A stretch of 11,886 bases of DNA from Actinomycetes bacterium (GTDB lineage: Bacteria; Actinomycetota; Actinomycetes; Actinomycetales; Cellulomonadaceae), in contig JAEWOA010000246.1 in NCBI GenBank assembly GCA_023461115.1, positions 1 through 11,886 of the forward strand. The letters run 5' to 3'. The translations under genes were made by a program, and so were the position numbers. The notes beneath the pieces were generated by a model. It ran no database searches and was not told the DNA's origin. It saw only the letters and a program-made list of their open reading frames with translations. This document shows, one piece after another, positions 1 through 6,885 of the stretch (position 1 is its first letter; every line of letters starts with the position of its first letter).

Positions 1-1
1 G

Positions 2-1027
2 CTCGCCACCGGCCTGGCGGTGCTCGCGGCGCTCGTGTTCGGGGTGCGCGCGGTGGGCGCGGGCGCCCTCGACCCGGTGCTCCTGGCGGTCGTCGTGCTC
101 ACTCCCTTGGCCGCGTTCGAGGCCACGTCGGCGCTCCCCGCGGCGGCGATCCAACTCCACCGCTCCCGCGCGGCGGCCGCCCGCCTCCTCGCCCTGCTCC
201 CCGCTCCGAGCCCGCCCCCGGCCCCGGCGGGGACGGACGGTGCGGTGGGGGCGCAGGACGTGGCGAGCGTGCGACTGGTCGCACGCGGCGTCGCCGTCGG
301 GTGGCCCGGGCGTGAGCCCGTCGTCGAGGGGCTGGATCTGGAGTTGGCACAAGGGCGGTTGGTCGCCGTCGTCGGGCCCAGCGGCGCGGGCAAGACGACG
401 CTGCTGCTCACGCTGGCGGGACTGCTCGAGCCGCGCGCGGGCACGCTCGTGACCTCCCGTGGCGCCGAAGCCGCCTCGTCGAGCACCGCCGCCGGCGTGC
501 GCGCAGCAGGACGCGCGATGGTCGTCGTGACGCCCGAGGACGCCCACGTGTTCGGCACGACCGTGCTGGAGAACCTGCGCGTCGCGCGCGGAGACGTCAC
601 GCCCGACGAGGCGCGCGCCGCGCTCGAGCGCGTCGGCCTGCACGGCTGGCTCGAGACGCTGCCCGACGGCCTGGACACCGAGCTCGGGCCCGATGCGCGC
701 ACGGTGTCAGGCGGCGAGCGCCGCCGGTTGCTCGTGGCGCGCGCGCTGCTCCACGAGGCCCCGATCGCGCTGCTCGACGAGCCCACCGAGCACCTCGACG
801 CCGAGCACGCGGCACGTGTCCTGGCGACGCTCCGCGACGAGCGGGACCGCGGGTTCCTCGTCGTGACGCACCGACTCACCGGGCTCGAGGCGGCCGATGA
901 GGTGCTGGTGCTGCGCGACGGCCGCGTCGCGGCGCGCGGAACCCACGAGTCCTTGGTCGCGGCCGACGAGGGCTACCGTGAAGCCGTGCGCCGCGAGCAA
1001 GCCGACCTGCAGATCGACCCCGCATGA
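2..1027 (+). CDS. cydC: CydC, ABC transporter permease/ATPase subunit for cytochrome bd assembly (3' part)
   Basis: This is the C-terminal 341 residues of a fused membrane/ATPase ABC half-transporter; its 5' end lies outside the window. The first 65 or so residues are the end of the transmembrane domain (hydrophobic, then a basic helix). The nucleotide-binding domain follows, with Walker A GPSGAGKTT (374-400), signature SGGER (from 707), Walker B IALLDEP (from 764) and the H-loop His in VVTHR (codon 869). At the Q-loop position (codon 536) I read Glu rather than Gln. In the family, CydC pairs with CydD in the inner membrane. The CydDC heterodimer is required to assemble cytochrome bd oxidase and has been described as exporting thiols or transporting heme. 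The CydC rather than CydD assignment rests on overall resemblance (DAHVF..TVLENL after the Q-loop) and on being the last transporter gene before a kinase. It could be a CydCD fusion, as in Streptomyces, since the upstream half is not visible. Its stop overlaps the next start as ATGA. Confidence 0.85.
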   Translation, partial: LATGLAVLAALVFGVRAVGAGALDPVLLAVVVLTPLAAFEATSALPAAAIQLHRSRAAAARLLALLPAPSPPPAPAGTDGAVGAQDVASVRLVARGVAVGWPGREPVVEGLDLELAQGRLVAVVGPSGAGKTTLLLTLAGLLEPRAGTLVTSRGAEAASSSTAAGVRAAGRAMVVVTPEDAHVFGTTVLENLRVARGDVTPDEARAALERVGLHGWLETLPDGLDTELGPDARTVSGGERRRLLVARALLHEAPIALLDEPTEHLDAEHAARVLATLRDERDRGFLVVTHRLTGLEAADEVLVLRDGRVAARGTHESLVAADEGYREAVRREQADLQIDPA

Positions 1028-2757
1028 GCCCCGACACCCCCCGCCCGAGCCAGCCGTTCACGCGCGGAGTCATCAGCGAGGTCGCGGGCCCGCTGACGCC
1101 GCTCACGGGCGACGCGCTCACCGACCTGCTGGACGCGATCCTCGCGGTCGCCGCGGAGCTCGACCTGCCGGCCGTCCTCAACAAGTTCGTGCAGGTCAGC
1201 GCCGAGCTCACGGGCGCGCGGTACGCCGCGATCAACGTGCTCGACCAGCACGGGGCGTCGACGACCTTCGTGTACACCGGGATCCCCACGGCGGTCGCGC
1301 GCATGATGCGGCATGCGCCGCACGCGCTCGGCGTGCTCGGCGCCATCCCGGTGGCCGGGGCCTTGCGGCTCGACGACCTCACGCAGCACCCCGCGTTCCA
1401 GGGCTGGCCCGCCAACCACCCGCCCATGGGCTCGTTCCTGGGCGCGTCGGTGAAGGTGGGCGAGCGCGTGTTCGGCCAGCTGTACCTGTCCGAGAAGGCC
1501 GGCGGCTTCACGTCCGACGACGAGCAGACCGTCGTCGCGCTCGCCGCCGCAGCGGGAGTGGCGGTCTCGAACGCGCAGCTCTACGCCGAGTCCGCGCGCC
1601 GCGAGCACTGGCTGCGCGCCGGGCAGGAGATCACGACGATGCTGCTGGAGGGCATCGACGAGGAGGACGCGCTCGAGCACATCGCCCGCACGGCGCGCGA
1701 GGTGGCGGGCGCGGACGCCGCGGCGCTGGCCCTGCCCGGGCTCGGCGGGCAGCTCTACATCGAGCTGGCCGACGGCTTCGGGCAGGAGAACCTCGTCGGG
1801 TCGGTGATGCCCGAGGGCGGCCGTGCGTGGACCGTGATGACCGAGGGCCACGGGCTGATCACGCCGTCGCTGTCCCAATCCCGCAACGTGAAGCTCGAGG
1901 CCATGCGCTCGTACGGGCCGGGGCTGTTCGCGCCGCTGCAGACGTCCGGGCGCGGCGTCGGCGTGCTGATCCTGCTGCGGCGCATCGGGGGCACGCCGTT
2001 CGAGGAGAGCGACCTGGCGACGGCCGAGTCGTTCGCCGGCCAGGCCGCGCTCGCGTATGTGCTCGCGGAGGCCCGCCACGCGCAGGACGTCGCCGCGCTG
2101 CTCGACGAGCGCGAGCGGATCGCGCGCGACCTGCACGACCTCGCGATCCAGCAGCTCTTCGCCACGGGCATGCAGCTCGAGACGGTCCGGCGGCGGGCCG
2201 CGCGCGGAGTCGACCCCTCCGAGCTGCTGAGCATCGTCGACGAGGCCCTCGACAACGTCGACTCCTCGGTCCGCCAGATCCGCCAGATCGTCTACGCGCT
2301 GCGCGACCCCGACGCGGCCACCGGGCTGACCGAGCGGCTGCGGCGCGAGACGTCGCTGGCGCGCACGGGCCTGGGCTTCGCGCCGTCGCTGGTGCTGACG
2401 CTCGACGGCGCCCCGCTCGGCGACGACGGGCTCGACGAGGACCGGCTCGACGAGCGGATCACCACCGAGCTCACCGACGACGTCGTCGCCGTGGTCCGCG
2501 AGGGCCTGGCGAATGCCGCGCGCCACGCGCACGCGTCGTCGGTGTCGGTCCGCGTCGATGTGAGCGGCGCCGCGCCCACGGGCGCGGTGCGCGTCGAGGT
2601 CGAGGACGACGGCGTGGGCCTGCCTCCGGCCCGTGACCGCCGCTCCGGCACGGGGAACCTGGCCTCGCGCGCCCGCCAGCACGGCGGCTCGTTCACGCTC
2701 GGCACCAACCCCGCGGGCCGGGGCACGCTCCTGACCTGGCAGGCCGCGCTCGCGTAG
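1024..2757 (+). CDS. DosS/DevS-like two-GAF sensor histidine kinase, probable heme sensor
   Basis: A 577-residue cytoplasmic kinase with no membrane segment. Order: N-terminal linker (1-30), GAF-A (about 35-190), GAF-B (about 200-350), a HisKA_3 dimerisation helix with RERIARDLHD (phospho-acceptor His371), and a HATPase_c domain with N-box Asn497, G1 box EDDGVG (527-532) and a GTGNL G2-type motif (542-546). Length and order match mycobacterial DosS/DevS (578 residues). GAF-A contains NHPPM with His132 and QLYLSEK with Tyr154. By alignment from memory these match DosS His149 (proximal heme ligand) and Tyr171 (distal pocket). Two other DosS pocket residues, Glu87 and His89, align to Asn71 and Leu73, so ligand behaviour may differ. 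The ATG overlaps the cydC stop and has no clear Shine-Dalgarno sequence, so translation is probably coupled. Heme binding is inference; the kinase family assignment is firm. The likely partner is the regulator at 6198-6866. Confidence 0.9.
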   Translation: MSPDTPRPSQPFTRGVISEVAGPLTPLTGDALTDLLDAILAVAAELDLPAVLNKFVQVSAELTGARYAAINVLDQHGASTTFVYTGIPTAVARMMRHAPHALGVLGAIPVAGALRLDDLTQHPAFQGWPANHPPMGSFLGASVKVGERVFGQLYLSEKAGGFTSDDEQTVVALAAAAGVAVSNAQLYAESARREHWLRAGQEITTMLLEGIDEEDALEHIARTAREVAGADAAALALPGLGGQLYIELADGFGQENLVGSVMPEGGRAWTVMTEGHGLITPSLSQSRNVKLEAMRSYGPGLFAPLQTSGRGVGVLILLRRIGGTPFEESDLATAESFAGQAALAYVLAEARHAQDVAALLDERERIARDLHDLAIQQLFATGMQLETVRRRAARGVDPSELLSIVDEALDNVDSSVRQIRQIVYALRDPDAATGLTERLRRETSLARTGLGFAPSLVLTLDGAPLGDDGLDEDRLDERITTELTDDVVAVVREGLANAARHAHASSVSVRVDVSGAAPTGAVRVEVEDDGVGLPPARDRRSGTGNLASRARQHGGSFTLGTNPAGRGTLLTWQAALA

Positions 2758-2765
2758 CCGCGTCC

Positions 2766-2785
2766 GCCCGGGCTTAGGCTCGGGC
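2766..2785. terminator. Short hairpin between convergent genes, possible terminator
   Basis: Arms GCCCGGGC (2766-2773) and GCTCGGGC (2778-2785) enclose the loop TTAG. They give an 8-bp stem in plus-strand RNA with one G-U pair. The hairpin begins nine bases after the kinase stop and overlaps the last codons and stop of the convergent dipeptidase gene. No T-run follows, as is common in actinobacteria. The stem is better in plus-strand RNA, where the wobble is G-U, than in minus-strand RNA, where it becomes A-C. Confidence 0.45.
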
Positions 2786-4129
2786 CAGCCGCGCCAGGAA
2801 GAGGGCCTCGCCCACCGCGAGCGACTCGATCTCGGACGGCGCCACGGACTCGTTCGGCGCGTGGATGAGGCACGCGGGCTCCTCCACGCCCAACAGGACG
2901 ACGGGAACCCCCGGCAGCACGGACGCGAACACGTTGCACAGCGGGATCGAGCCGCCCTGCCCGGCGGTGACGGTCGGGCGGCCGAACGCCTCCGCGAGCG
3001 CATCCGAGAGCGCCGCGAACACGGGCCCGTCCGTGGTGGCTCGGAACGGCTGGCCCACCTGCTCGGGCTCGACCGCCACCCGTGCACCCCACGGCGCGGC
3101 AGCCCGCAGGTGCGCCGTCAACGCGTCGCGCGCGGCGGCGGCGTCCATGCCCGGCGGCACCCTCAGGCTCACCCGCGCGGACGCCCGGGCCTGCACCGCG
3201 GCAGTCGACCCGACCACCGCGGGGGCGTCGACTCCCAGCACCGTGACGGCCGGCCGGGCCCACAACCGGTCCGCGACCGAGCCCGAGCCGGCGAGCGCGA
3301 CGCCCTCCAGCACTCCGGCGTCGCGCGCGAACTGCTCCTCGTCGTACCCGACGCCGTGCCAGCGACCGTCGCCGGGCAGGCCCGTGATCGCCGTGTCCCC
3401 GGACGCGTCACGCAGGCTCGCGAGGATCACGACGAGCGCGGCCAGCGCGTCGGGCGCCGCCCCACCGAACATGCCGGAGTGCACGGCGCCCGCCATCGTC
3501 TCGACCGTCACGACGACGTTCGCGACACCGCGCAGCGACACGGTGAGCGTCGGCTGCCCGAGCGTCGCGTTGCCCGTGTCCGCGACCAGCACCGCATCCG
3601 CGTGGAACAGCTCGGGGTGTGCCTGCACGTACTCCTCGAGCCCGCCCGTCCCCTGCTCCTCCGACCCCTCGATCGCGATGCGCACCCCCACGGGCAAGCC
3701 GCCCAGCGCGCGCAGCGCACGCAGCGCGGTGAGGTGGGCGACGATGTTGCCCTTGCAGTCGGCGGCGCCCCGTCCGTAGAGCCGCCCGCCGCGCTCGGTC
3801 AGCGCGAACGGCGGTGAGAGCCACGCGTCGTCGTCGAGCGGAGGCTGCACGTCGTAGTGCGCGTACAGCAGGACGGTGGGCGCGCCAGGCGGCGCCGGAA
3901 CGTGGCCGACGACGGTCGCGGAACCGTCGGGGGTGGCCTCGGGCCGCGCGTCCGCGATGCCCTCGGCGCGGAACGCGTCGGCCACCCACCGCGCGGCACG
4001 ATCGCACTCGGCGCGCGGGAACTGACGCTCGTCGGCCACCGATGGGATCGCGACGAGCTCGCCGAGCTCCGCGAGCGCGCGCGGCATGAGGCCGCGGACG
4101 GCGGCGCGCACCTCGTCGACCTCAGGCAT
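2774..4129 (-). CDS. M20 family metallo-dipeptidase
   Basis: A 451-residue zinc peptidase of the M20 family (CPG2/carnosinase-like dipeptidases), presumed cytoplasmic because there is no signal peptide. The expected metal and catalytic residues are present: HYDVQPP (His91, Asp93), GRGAADCKG (bridging Asp124), EGSEEQGTGG (general base Glu157, then Glu158), VADTGN (Asp184) and LIHAPNES (His423). Position 125, usually Asp or Asn in the family, is Cys here; it is not a metal ligand. The lid/dimerisation domain is about 195-320 and includes a VHSGMFGG motif. The family hydrolyses dipeptides or N-acyl amino acids; the exact substrate cannot be read. The ATG at 4129 overlaps the preceding gene's stop by 8 bases and lacks a clear Shine-Dalgarno sequence, so coupled translation as the last gene of a permease operon is likely. 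Confidence 0.92.
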   Translation of the reverse strand: MPEVDEVRAAVRGLMPRALAELGELVAIPSVADERQFPRAECDRAARWVADAFRAEGIADARPEATPDGSATVVGHVPAPPGAPTVLLYAHYDVQPPLDDDAWLSPPFALTERGGRLYGRGAADCKGNIVAHLTALRALRALGGLPVGVRIAIEGSEEQGTGGLEEYVQAHPELFHADAVLVADTGNATLGQPTLTVSLRGVANVVVTVETMAGAVHSGMFGGAAPDALAALVVILASLRDASGDTAITGLPGDGRWHGVGYDEEQFARDAGVLEGVALAGSGSVADRLWARPAVTVLGVDAPAVVGSTAAVQARASARVSLRVPPGMDAAAARDALTAHLRAAAPWGARVAVEPEQVGQPFRATTDGPVFAALSDALAEAFGRPTVTAGQGGSIPLCNVFASVLPGVPVVLLGVEEPACLIHAPNESVAPSEIESLAVGEALFLARLARA

Positions 4130-4622
4130 CGCCGGCGCCCGAGAAGGTCGTGCGGCCCTCGAGGTTGAGGGAGTCGACGTACTCGTCGAACGCCGCGCGC
4201 TCGTCCGGGCAGTACACGTCGATGACGATGCCCTCGGCCTGGATCGCGTCCGACGCGGTCAGGCTGGGCCGCGCGCCGGGGCCCGCCGCGCCGCTGCCGG
4301 ACGTGATGCGCTGCTCGGCGGTGCCCAATGCGGCGCCCGGGTCCGCGCACACCGCTCCCCCGTCCGCGCCGAGCACCTGGACGACGGTGTCCTCGTCGAG
4401 CGTCCCCAGGCCCGCCTGCCCGAGCGCCTGGTTGAGCTGGGCTGCGAGGTCCTGCGCGTCGCTGACCTCACGGTTCGCCTGCCGGTTGCCGAACATCACG
4501 AGCATCACGGTGAGCAGCGCGACGAACACCAGGCCCCACCCCGTGTAGACGACCCACCGGCGCGAGCGCTCCGCGCCGTGATCGGCGGTGCCCGTGCGCG
4601 ATCCCACCGAGCGCCCGTTCAT
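4122..4622 (-). CDS. Small single-pass membrane protein of unknown function
   Basis: 166 residues, and I do not recognise the family. A basic N-terminus (ERSRRW, 18-23) precedes one hydrophobic helix (about 24-44), so it is probably anchored N-in with the remaining 120 residues outside. The exported part has two cysteines, Cys92 (GAVCADP) and Cys138 (DVYCPDE), which could form a disulfide, a Gly/Ala/Pro-rich link (about 108-118) and an acidic C-terminus. The frame is open further upstream, but the ATG at 4622 is chosen because it overlaps the permease stop as ATGA and has GAGGGCGG just upstream. It is tightly packed between permease and dipeptidase, so it is probably co-expressed with them. 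A role as an accessory or substrate-sensing subunit is only a guess. Confidence 0.75.
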   Translation of the reverse strand: MNGRSVGSRTGTADHGAERSRRWVVYTGWGLVFVALLTVMLVMFGNRQANREVSDAQDLAAQLNQALGQAGLGTLDEDTVVQVLGADGGAVCADPGAALGTAEQRITSGSGAAGPGARPSLTASDAIQAEGIVIDVYCPDERAAFDEYVDSLNLEGRTTFSGAGDA

Positions 4623-6112
4623 GCGGCGCCGCCCTCGGATCGCGCGGCCTCGTCGTCCTGGCCGGGCAGCGGCGCCTCGTCGACCGACGCGGTGCGCCAC
4701 GACGGCTTGCGCGCCGCGTAGAACGCCAGCGGCACCAGGATCCCGATGACCAGGAGGCCGCCGCCGACGACCGCGACGTACGTCCCCACGCTGCCCGACG
4801 AGAACTGCGCCGGCGGCACGAAGCCGATCCCCATCGCGGCGAGCGACGCCACGAACCCGACCGTGCACACCAGCGTCAACGCCGGCGCCCGGTAACCGCG
4901 GGGGTGGTTCGGCTCCAGCCGCCTGAGCCGGACGGCGGCGACGAACAGCAGCAGGTACATGATCAGGTACACCTGCGTCGTCATCACCGAGAAGATCCAG
5001 TACGCGCTCGACACCTCGGGGATGAACGCGTAGAGCAGCGCGATCAGCGTGGTCAGGACACCCTGCGTCACCAGGATGTTCTGCTGGACGCCGAACCGGT
5101 TGAGCCGCTGCAGGAACGGCGGCAGGTAGCCCTCCTCACGCGCGACGACGAGCAGGCCCTTGGACGGGCCCGCGAGCCACGTCAGCATGCCGCCGAGCGA
5201 CGCCGCGATCAGCGCGAGCCCGATGATCGGCGTCAGCCACTGCACCCCGAAGTTCGCGAAGAACGCGTCGAACGCCTGCATGACGCCCGCGGTGAGCGAC
5301 AGCTCGTCGGAGGGGATGACCCACGAGATCGCGATCGCCGGGAGCACGAAGATCGCGACGACCAAGCCCATCGCCAGGAACATCGACTTGGGGAACTCCT
5401 TGGCGGGGTTCTTCAGGTGCGAGACGTGGACCGCGTTCATCTCCATGCCCGCGTAGGACAGGAAGTTGTTGACGATCAGCACGAGGCTCGCGATGCCCGT
5501 CCACGCCGGGAGCAGGTGGTCGGCGTCCATCGGCGCCGCGGACTGGTTCCCCTCGCCGAGGAACGCCAGGCCCAGCACGACGAGCAGCGCCGCGGGGATG
5601 AGCGTCCCGACGACCAAGCCCATGCTCGACAACCCCGCGACGGTCTTGGTCCCGTGCGACGAGACCCACACGCCCATCCAGTACATGACGACGATGACGA
5701 TCGCGACGTAGACGCCGTTGTTGGCCAGGCTCGGGTTGATCACGTACGCGAACGTGCTGGCCACGTACGCGAGGAGGCTCGGGTAGTAGAAGATCGTCAT
5801 CGCGAACTGGCACCACACCGCCAAGAAGCCCGCGGGCTTCGACACCCCCTTGGACACCCAGCGGTACACACCCCCGGACCACCCGGACGCGAGCTCCGCG
5901 GAGACCAAGGACGTCGGCAGCAGGAACACGATCGCCGGGACGATGTACAAGAACACCGCGGCCAGCCCGTACACGGCCATCGTCGGCGCGGCCCGCAGGC
6001 TCGCGACCGACGACGTCGTCATGAACGCGAGCGCGAGCCACGTGATGTACGACCGTGGCGGAGGCGTGAACGCCCGCGCCGGAGTGGACGAGACCGCCGT
6101 GCCAGACGCCAT
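4619..6112 (-). CDS. APC superfamily amino-acid permease, GadC/YjeM-like
   Basis: A 497-residue integral membrane protein with about 12 hydrophobic helices. The N-terminal stretch, with TTSSVASLRAAPTMAVYG near residues 31-48 and PTSLVSAELASGWSGGVYRWV further on, fits the APC family, nearest to the glutamate:GABA antiporter-like branch. A conserved-looking SYAGMEMNAVH segment follows in the middle, in the region that lines the substrate path in relatives. A hydrophilic tail of about 35 residues rich in Glu and Asp ends the protein; in GadC the tail acts as a pH-dependent plug, but whether this one does is unknown. The ATG at 6112 has GGGGAG seven bases upstream. The substrate cannot be assigned from sequence. 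The downstream overlap with the small membrane protein and then the dipeptidase suggests a unit for uptake or exchange of amino acids plus peptide hydrolysis. Confidence 0.9.
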   Translation of the reverse strand: MASGTAVSSTPARAFTPPPRSYITWLALAFMTTSSVASLRAAPTMAVYGLAAVFLYIVPAIVFLLPTSLVSAELASGWSGGVYRWVSKGVSKPAGFLAVWCQFAMTIFYYPSLLAYVASTFAYVINPSLANNGVYVAIVIVVMYWMGVWVSSHGTKTVAGLSSMGLVVGTLIPAALLVVLGLAFLGEGNQSAAPMDADHLLPAWTGIASLVLIVNNFLSYAGMEMNAVHVSHLKNPAKEFPKSMFLAMGLVVAIFVLPAIAISWVIPSDELSLTAGVMQAFDAFFANFGVQWLTPIIGLALIAASLGGMLTWLAGPSKGLLVVAREEGYLPPFLQRLNRFGVQQNILVTQGVLTTLIALLYAFIPEVSSAYWIFSVMTTQVYLIMYLLLFVAAVRLRRLEPNHPRGYRAPALTLVCTVGFVASLAAMGIGFVPPAQFSSGSVGTYVAVVGGGLLVIGILVPLAFYAARKPSWRTASVDEAPLPGQDDEAARSEGGAA

Positions 6113-6160
6113 GCGCTGCTCCCCGGAATGCGCGGGCCCCGCCTGGGCCGCTCACCTCGG

Positions 6161-6166
6161 ACATTA
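6161..6166 (-). promoter_or_regulatory. Candidate -10 box for the permease operon
   Basis: TAATGT on the minus strand fits the actinobacterial TANNNT pattern and lies in the 85-bp gap between the regulator stop and the permease start. It would give a leader of about 40 bases, which includes the GGGGAG ribosome site. No good -35 hexamer is seen; GTGAAA sits 15 bp upstream, which is too close for a standard spacer. Confidence 0.4.
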
Positions 6167-6197
6167 GCGCCGGATCGGGCGTTTCACCGCGCGGGGG

Positions 6198-6866
6198 CTA
6201 GTGCCCCGGCTCGGCCCGCCAACCGCTGTGCTTGCGGGACGCCACCCACGCCGCGACCTGTGTGCGCCGCTGCAGGCCCATCTTGGCCAGCAGCGACGTG
6301 ATGTGGTTCTTCACGGTCTTCTCCGCCACACCCAACCGCTCGGCGATCTCCCGGTTGGACAAGCCCTCGCCGATGAGCTCGAGCACCCGCAGCTCGCTCG
6401 GCGTGAGGTTCTCCGTTGGGTCGTCGTGGCCCGCGCGCCGGCGCGTGACCGTGCGCTCGTCGAGCAACGTGCGTCCCGCCGCCACGTTGCGGATGACGTC
6501 GGTGATCTCCGCGCCGCGCACGGACTTGAGCAGGTAGGCGGCGGCGCCGGCGTCGAGCGCGGCCGCGAGCGCGTCGTCGTCGTCGAAGCTCGTCAGGACG
6601 ATCGCGCGCGCGTCCGGCTGCTTGTCCCGCACCTGGCGCATCAGGTCGATGCCCGTGCCGTCAGGGAGCTGCAAGTCGACGAGCATGACCTGCGGGTGGA
6701 CCAGCGAGGCGCGCCGCACCCCGTCGGCCACCGAGCCGGCCTCCGCGACGACGGTCATGCCGTCCGCGCGCTCGACGACTTCAGCGATCCCACGACGCAC
6801 GACCTCGTGGTCGTCGACGATCATCACCGTGATAGGGCCGCCCTTGGCGGCGGTAGGTGCCGACAC
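6198..6866 (-). CDS. NarL/LuxR-family response regulator, DosR/DevR-like
   Basis: 222 residues from the GTG at 6866. The receiver domain (about 12-130) has the acidic pair Asp18/Asp19 (VDDHEVVRRG), phospho-acceptor Asp64 (MLVDLQLPDG), Thr92 and Lys114 (LLKS). The LuxR-type helix-turn-helix (about 154-210) reads LTPSELRVLELIGEG and AEKTVKNHITSLLAKMG. Lys183, Lys186 and Asn187 occupy the places of the DNA-contacting Lys179, Lys182 and Asn183 of mycobacterial DosR. This makes it a transcription factor activated by a HisKA_3 kinase, and the DosS-like kinase at 1024-2757 is the obvious candidate. The frame is open far upstream. GTG 6866 is preferred because a -10-like TACGAT ends six bases before it, the pattern of a leaderless mRNA. 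The ATG at 6824 would remove 14 residues and lacks a clear ribosome site. Confidence 0.9.
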   Translation of the reverse strand: MSAPTAAKGGPITVMIVDDHEVVRRGIAEVVERADGMTVVAEAGSVADGVRRASLVHPQVMLVDLQLPDGTGIDLMRQVRDKQPDARAIVLTSFDDDDALAAALDAGAAAYLLKSVRGAEITDVIRNVAAGRTLLDERTVTRRRAGHDDPTENLTPSELRVLELIGEGLSNREIAERLGVAEKTVKNHITSLLAKMGLQRRTQVAAWVASRKHSGWRAEPGH

Positions 6867-6872
6867 GGTGGC

Positions 6873-6878
6873 ATCGTA
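6873..6878 (-). promoter_or_regulatory. Candidate -10 box of a leaderless response-regulator transcript
   Basis: TACGAT on the minus strand is followed by six bases and then the GTG start at 6866, so a transcript starting at the usual distance would begin at or next to the start codon. No Shine-Dalgarno sequence is seen. The whole gap to the divergent gene is 19 bp (6867-6885), so any promoter for that gene must overlap this one; TCGTAT at 6874-6879 on the plus strand is a weak candidate. Confidence 0.5.
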
Positions 6879-6885
6879 TCCAGGC

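Noticed and set aside
897..2636. A 579-codon plus-strand frame overlapping cydC and the kinase
   Set aside because: It is out of frame with both well-supported proteins and consists mostly of Arg, Ala and Gly.
973..3087. A 704-codon open frame antisense to the kinase
   Set aside because: The opposite strand encodes a complete two-GAF histidine kinase with all motifs. The antisense frame is low-complexity and joins two unrelated genes.
4623..4868. Upstream extension of the small membrane protein by 82 residues
   Set aside because: The extension overlaps the permease C-terminus out of frame, is Arg/Gly-rich, and the ATG at 4622 has both a ribosome site and the ATGA overlap.
6124..6164. An upstream ATG (6164) as the start of a leader peptide or longer permease
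   Set aside because: It is not in the permease frame and reads into a long shadow frame. The ATG at 6112 has a clear ribosome site.
6194..6207. GGGGC-TAGT-GCCCC hairpin at the regulator stop codon as a terminator
   Set aside because: The stem is only five base pairs, there is no T-run after it, and such stems are common by chance at this GC content.
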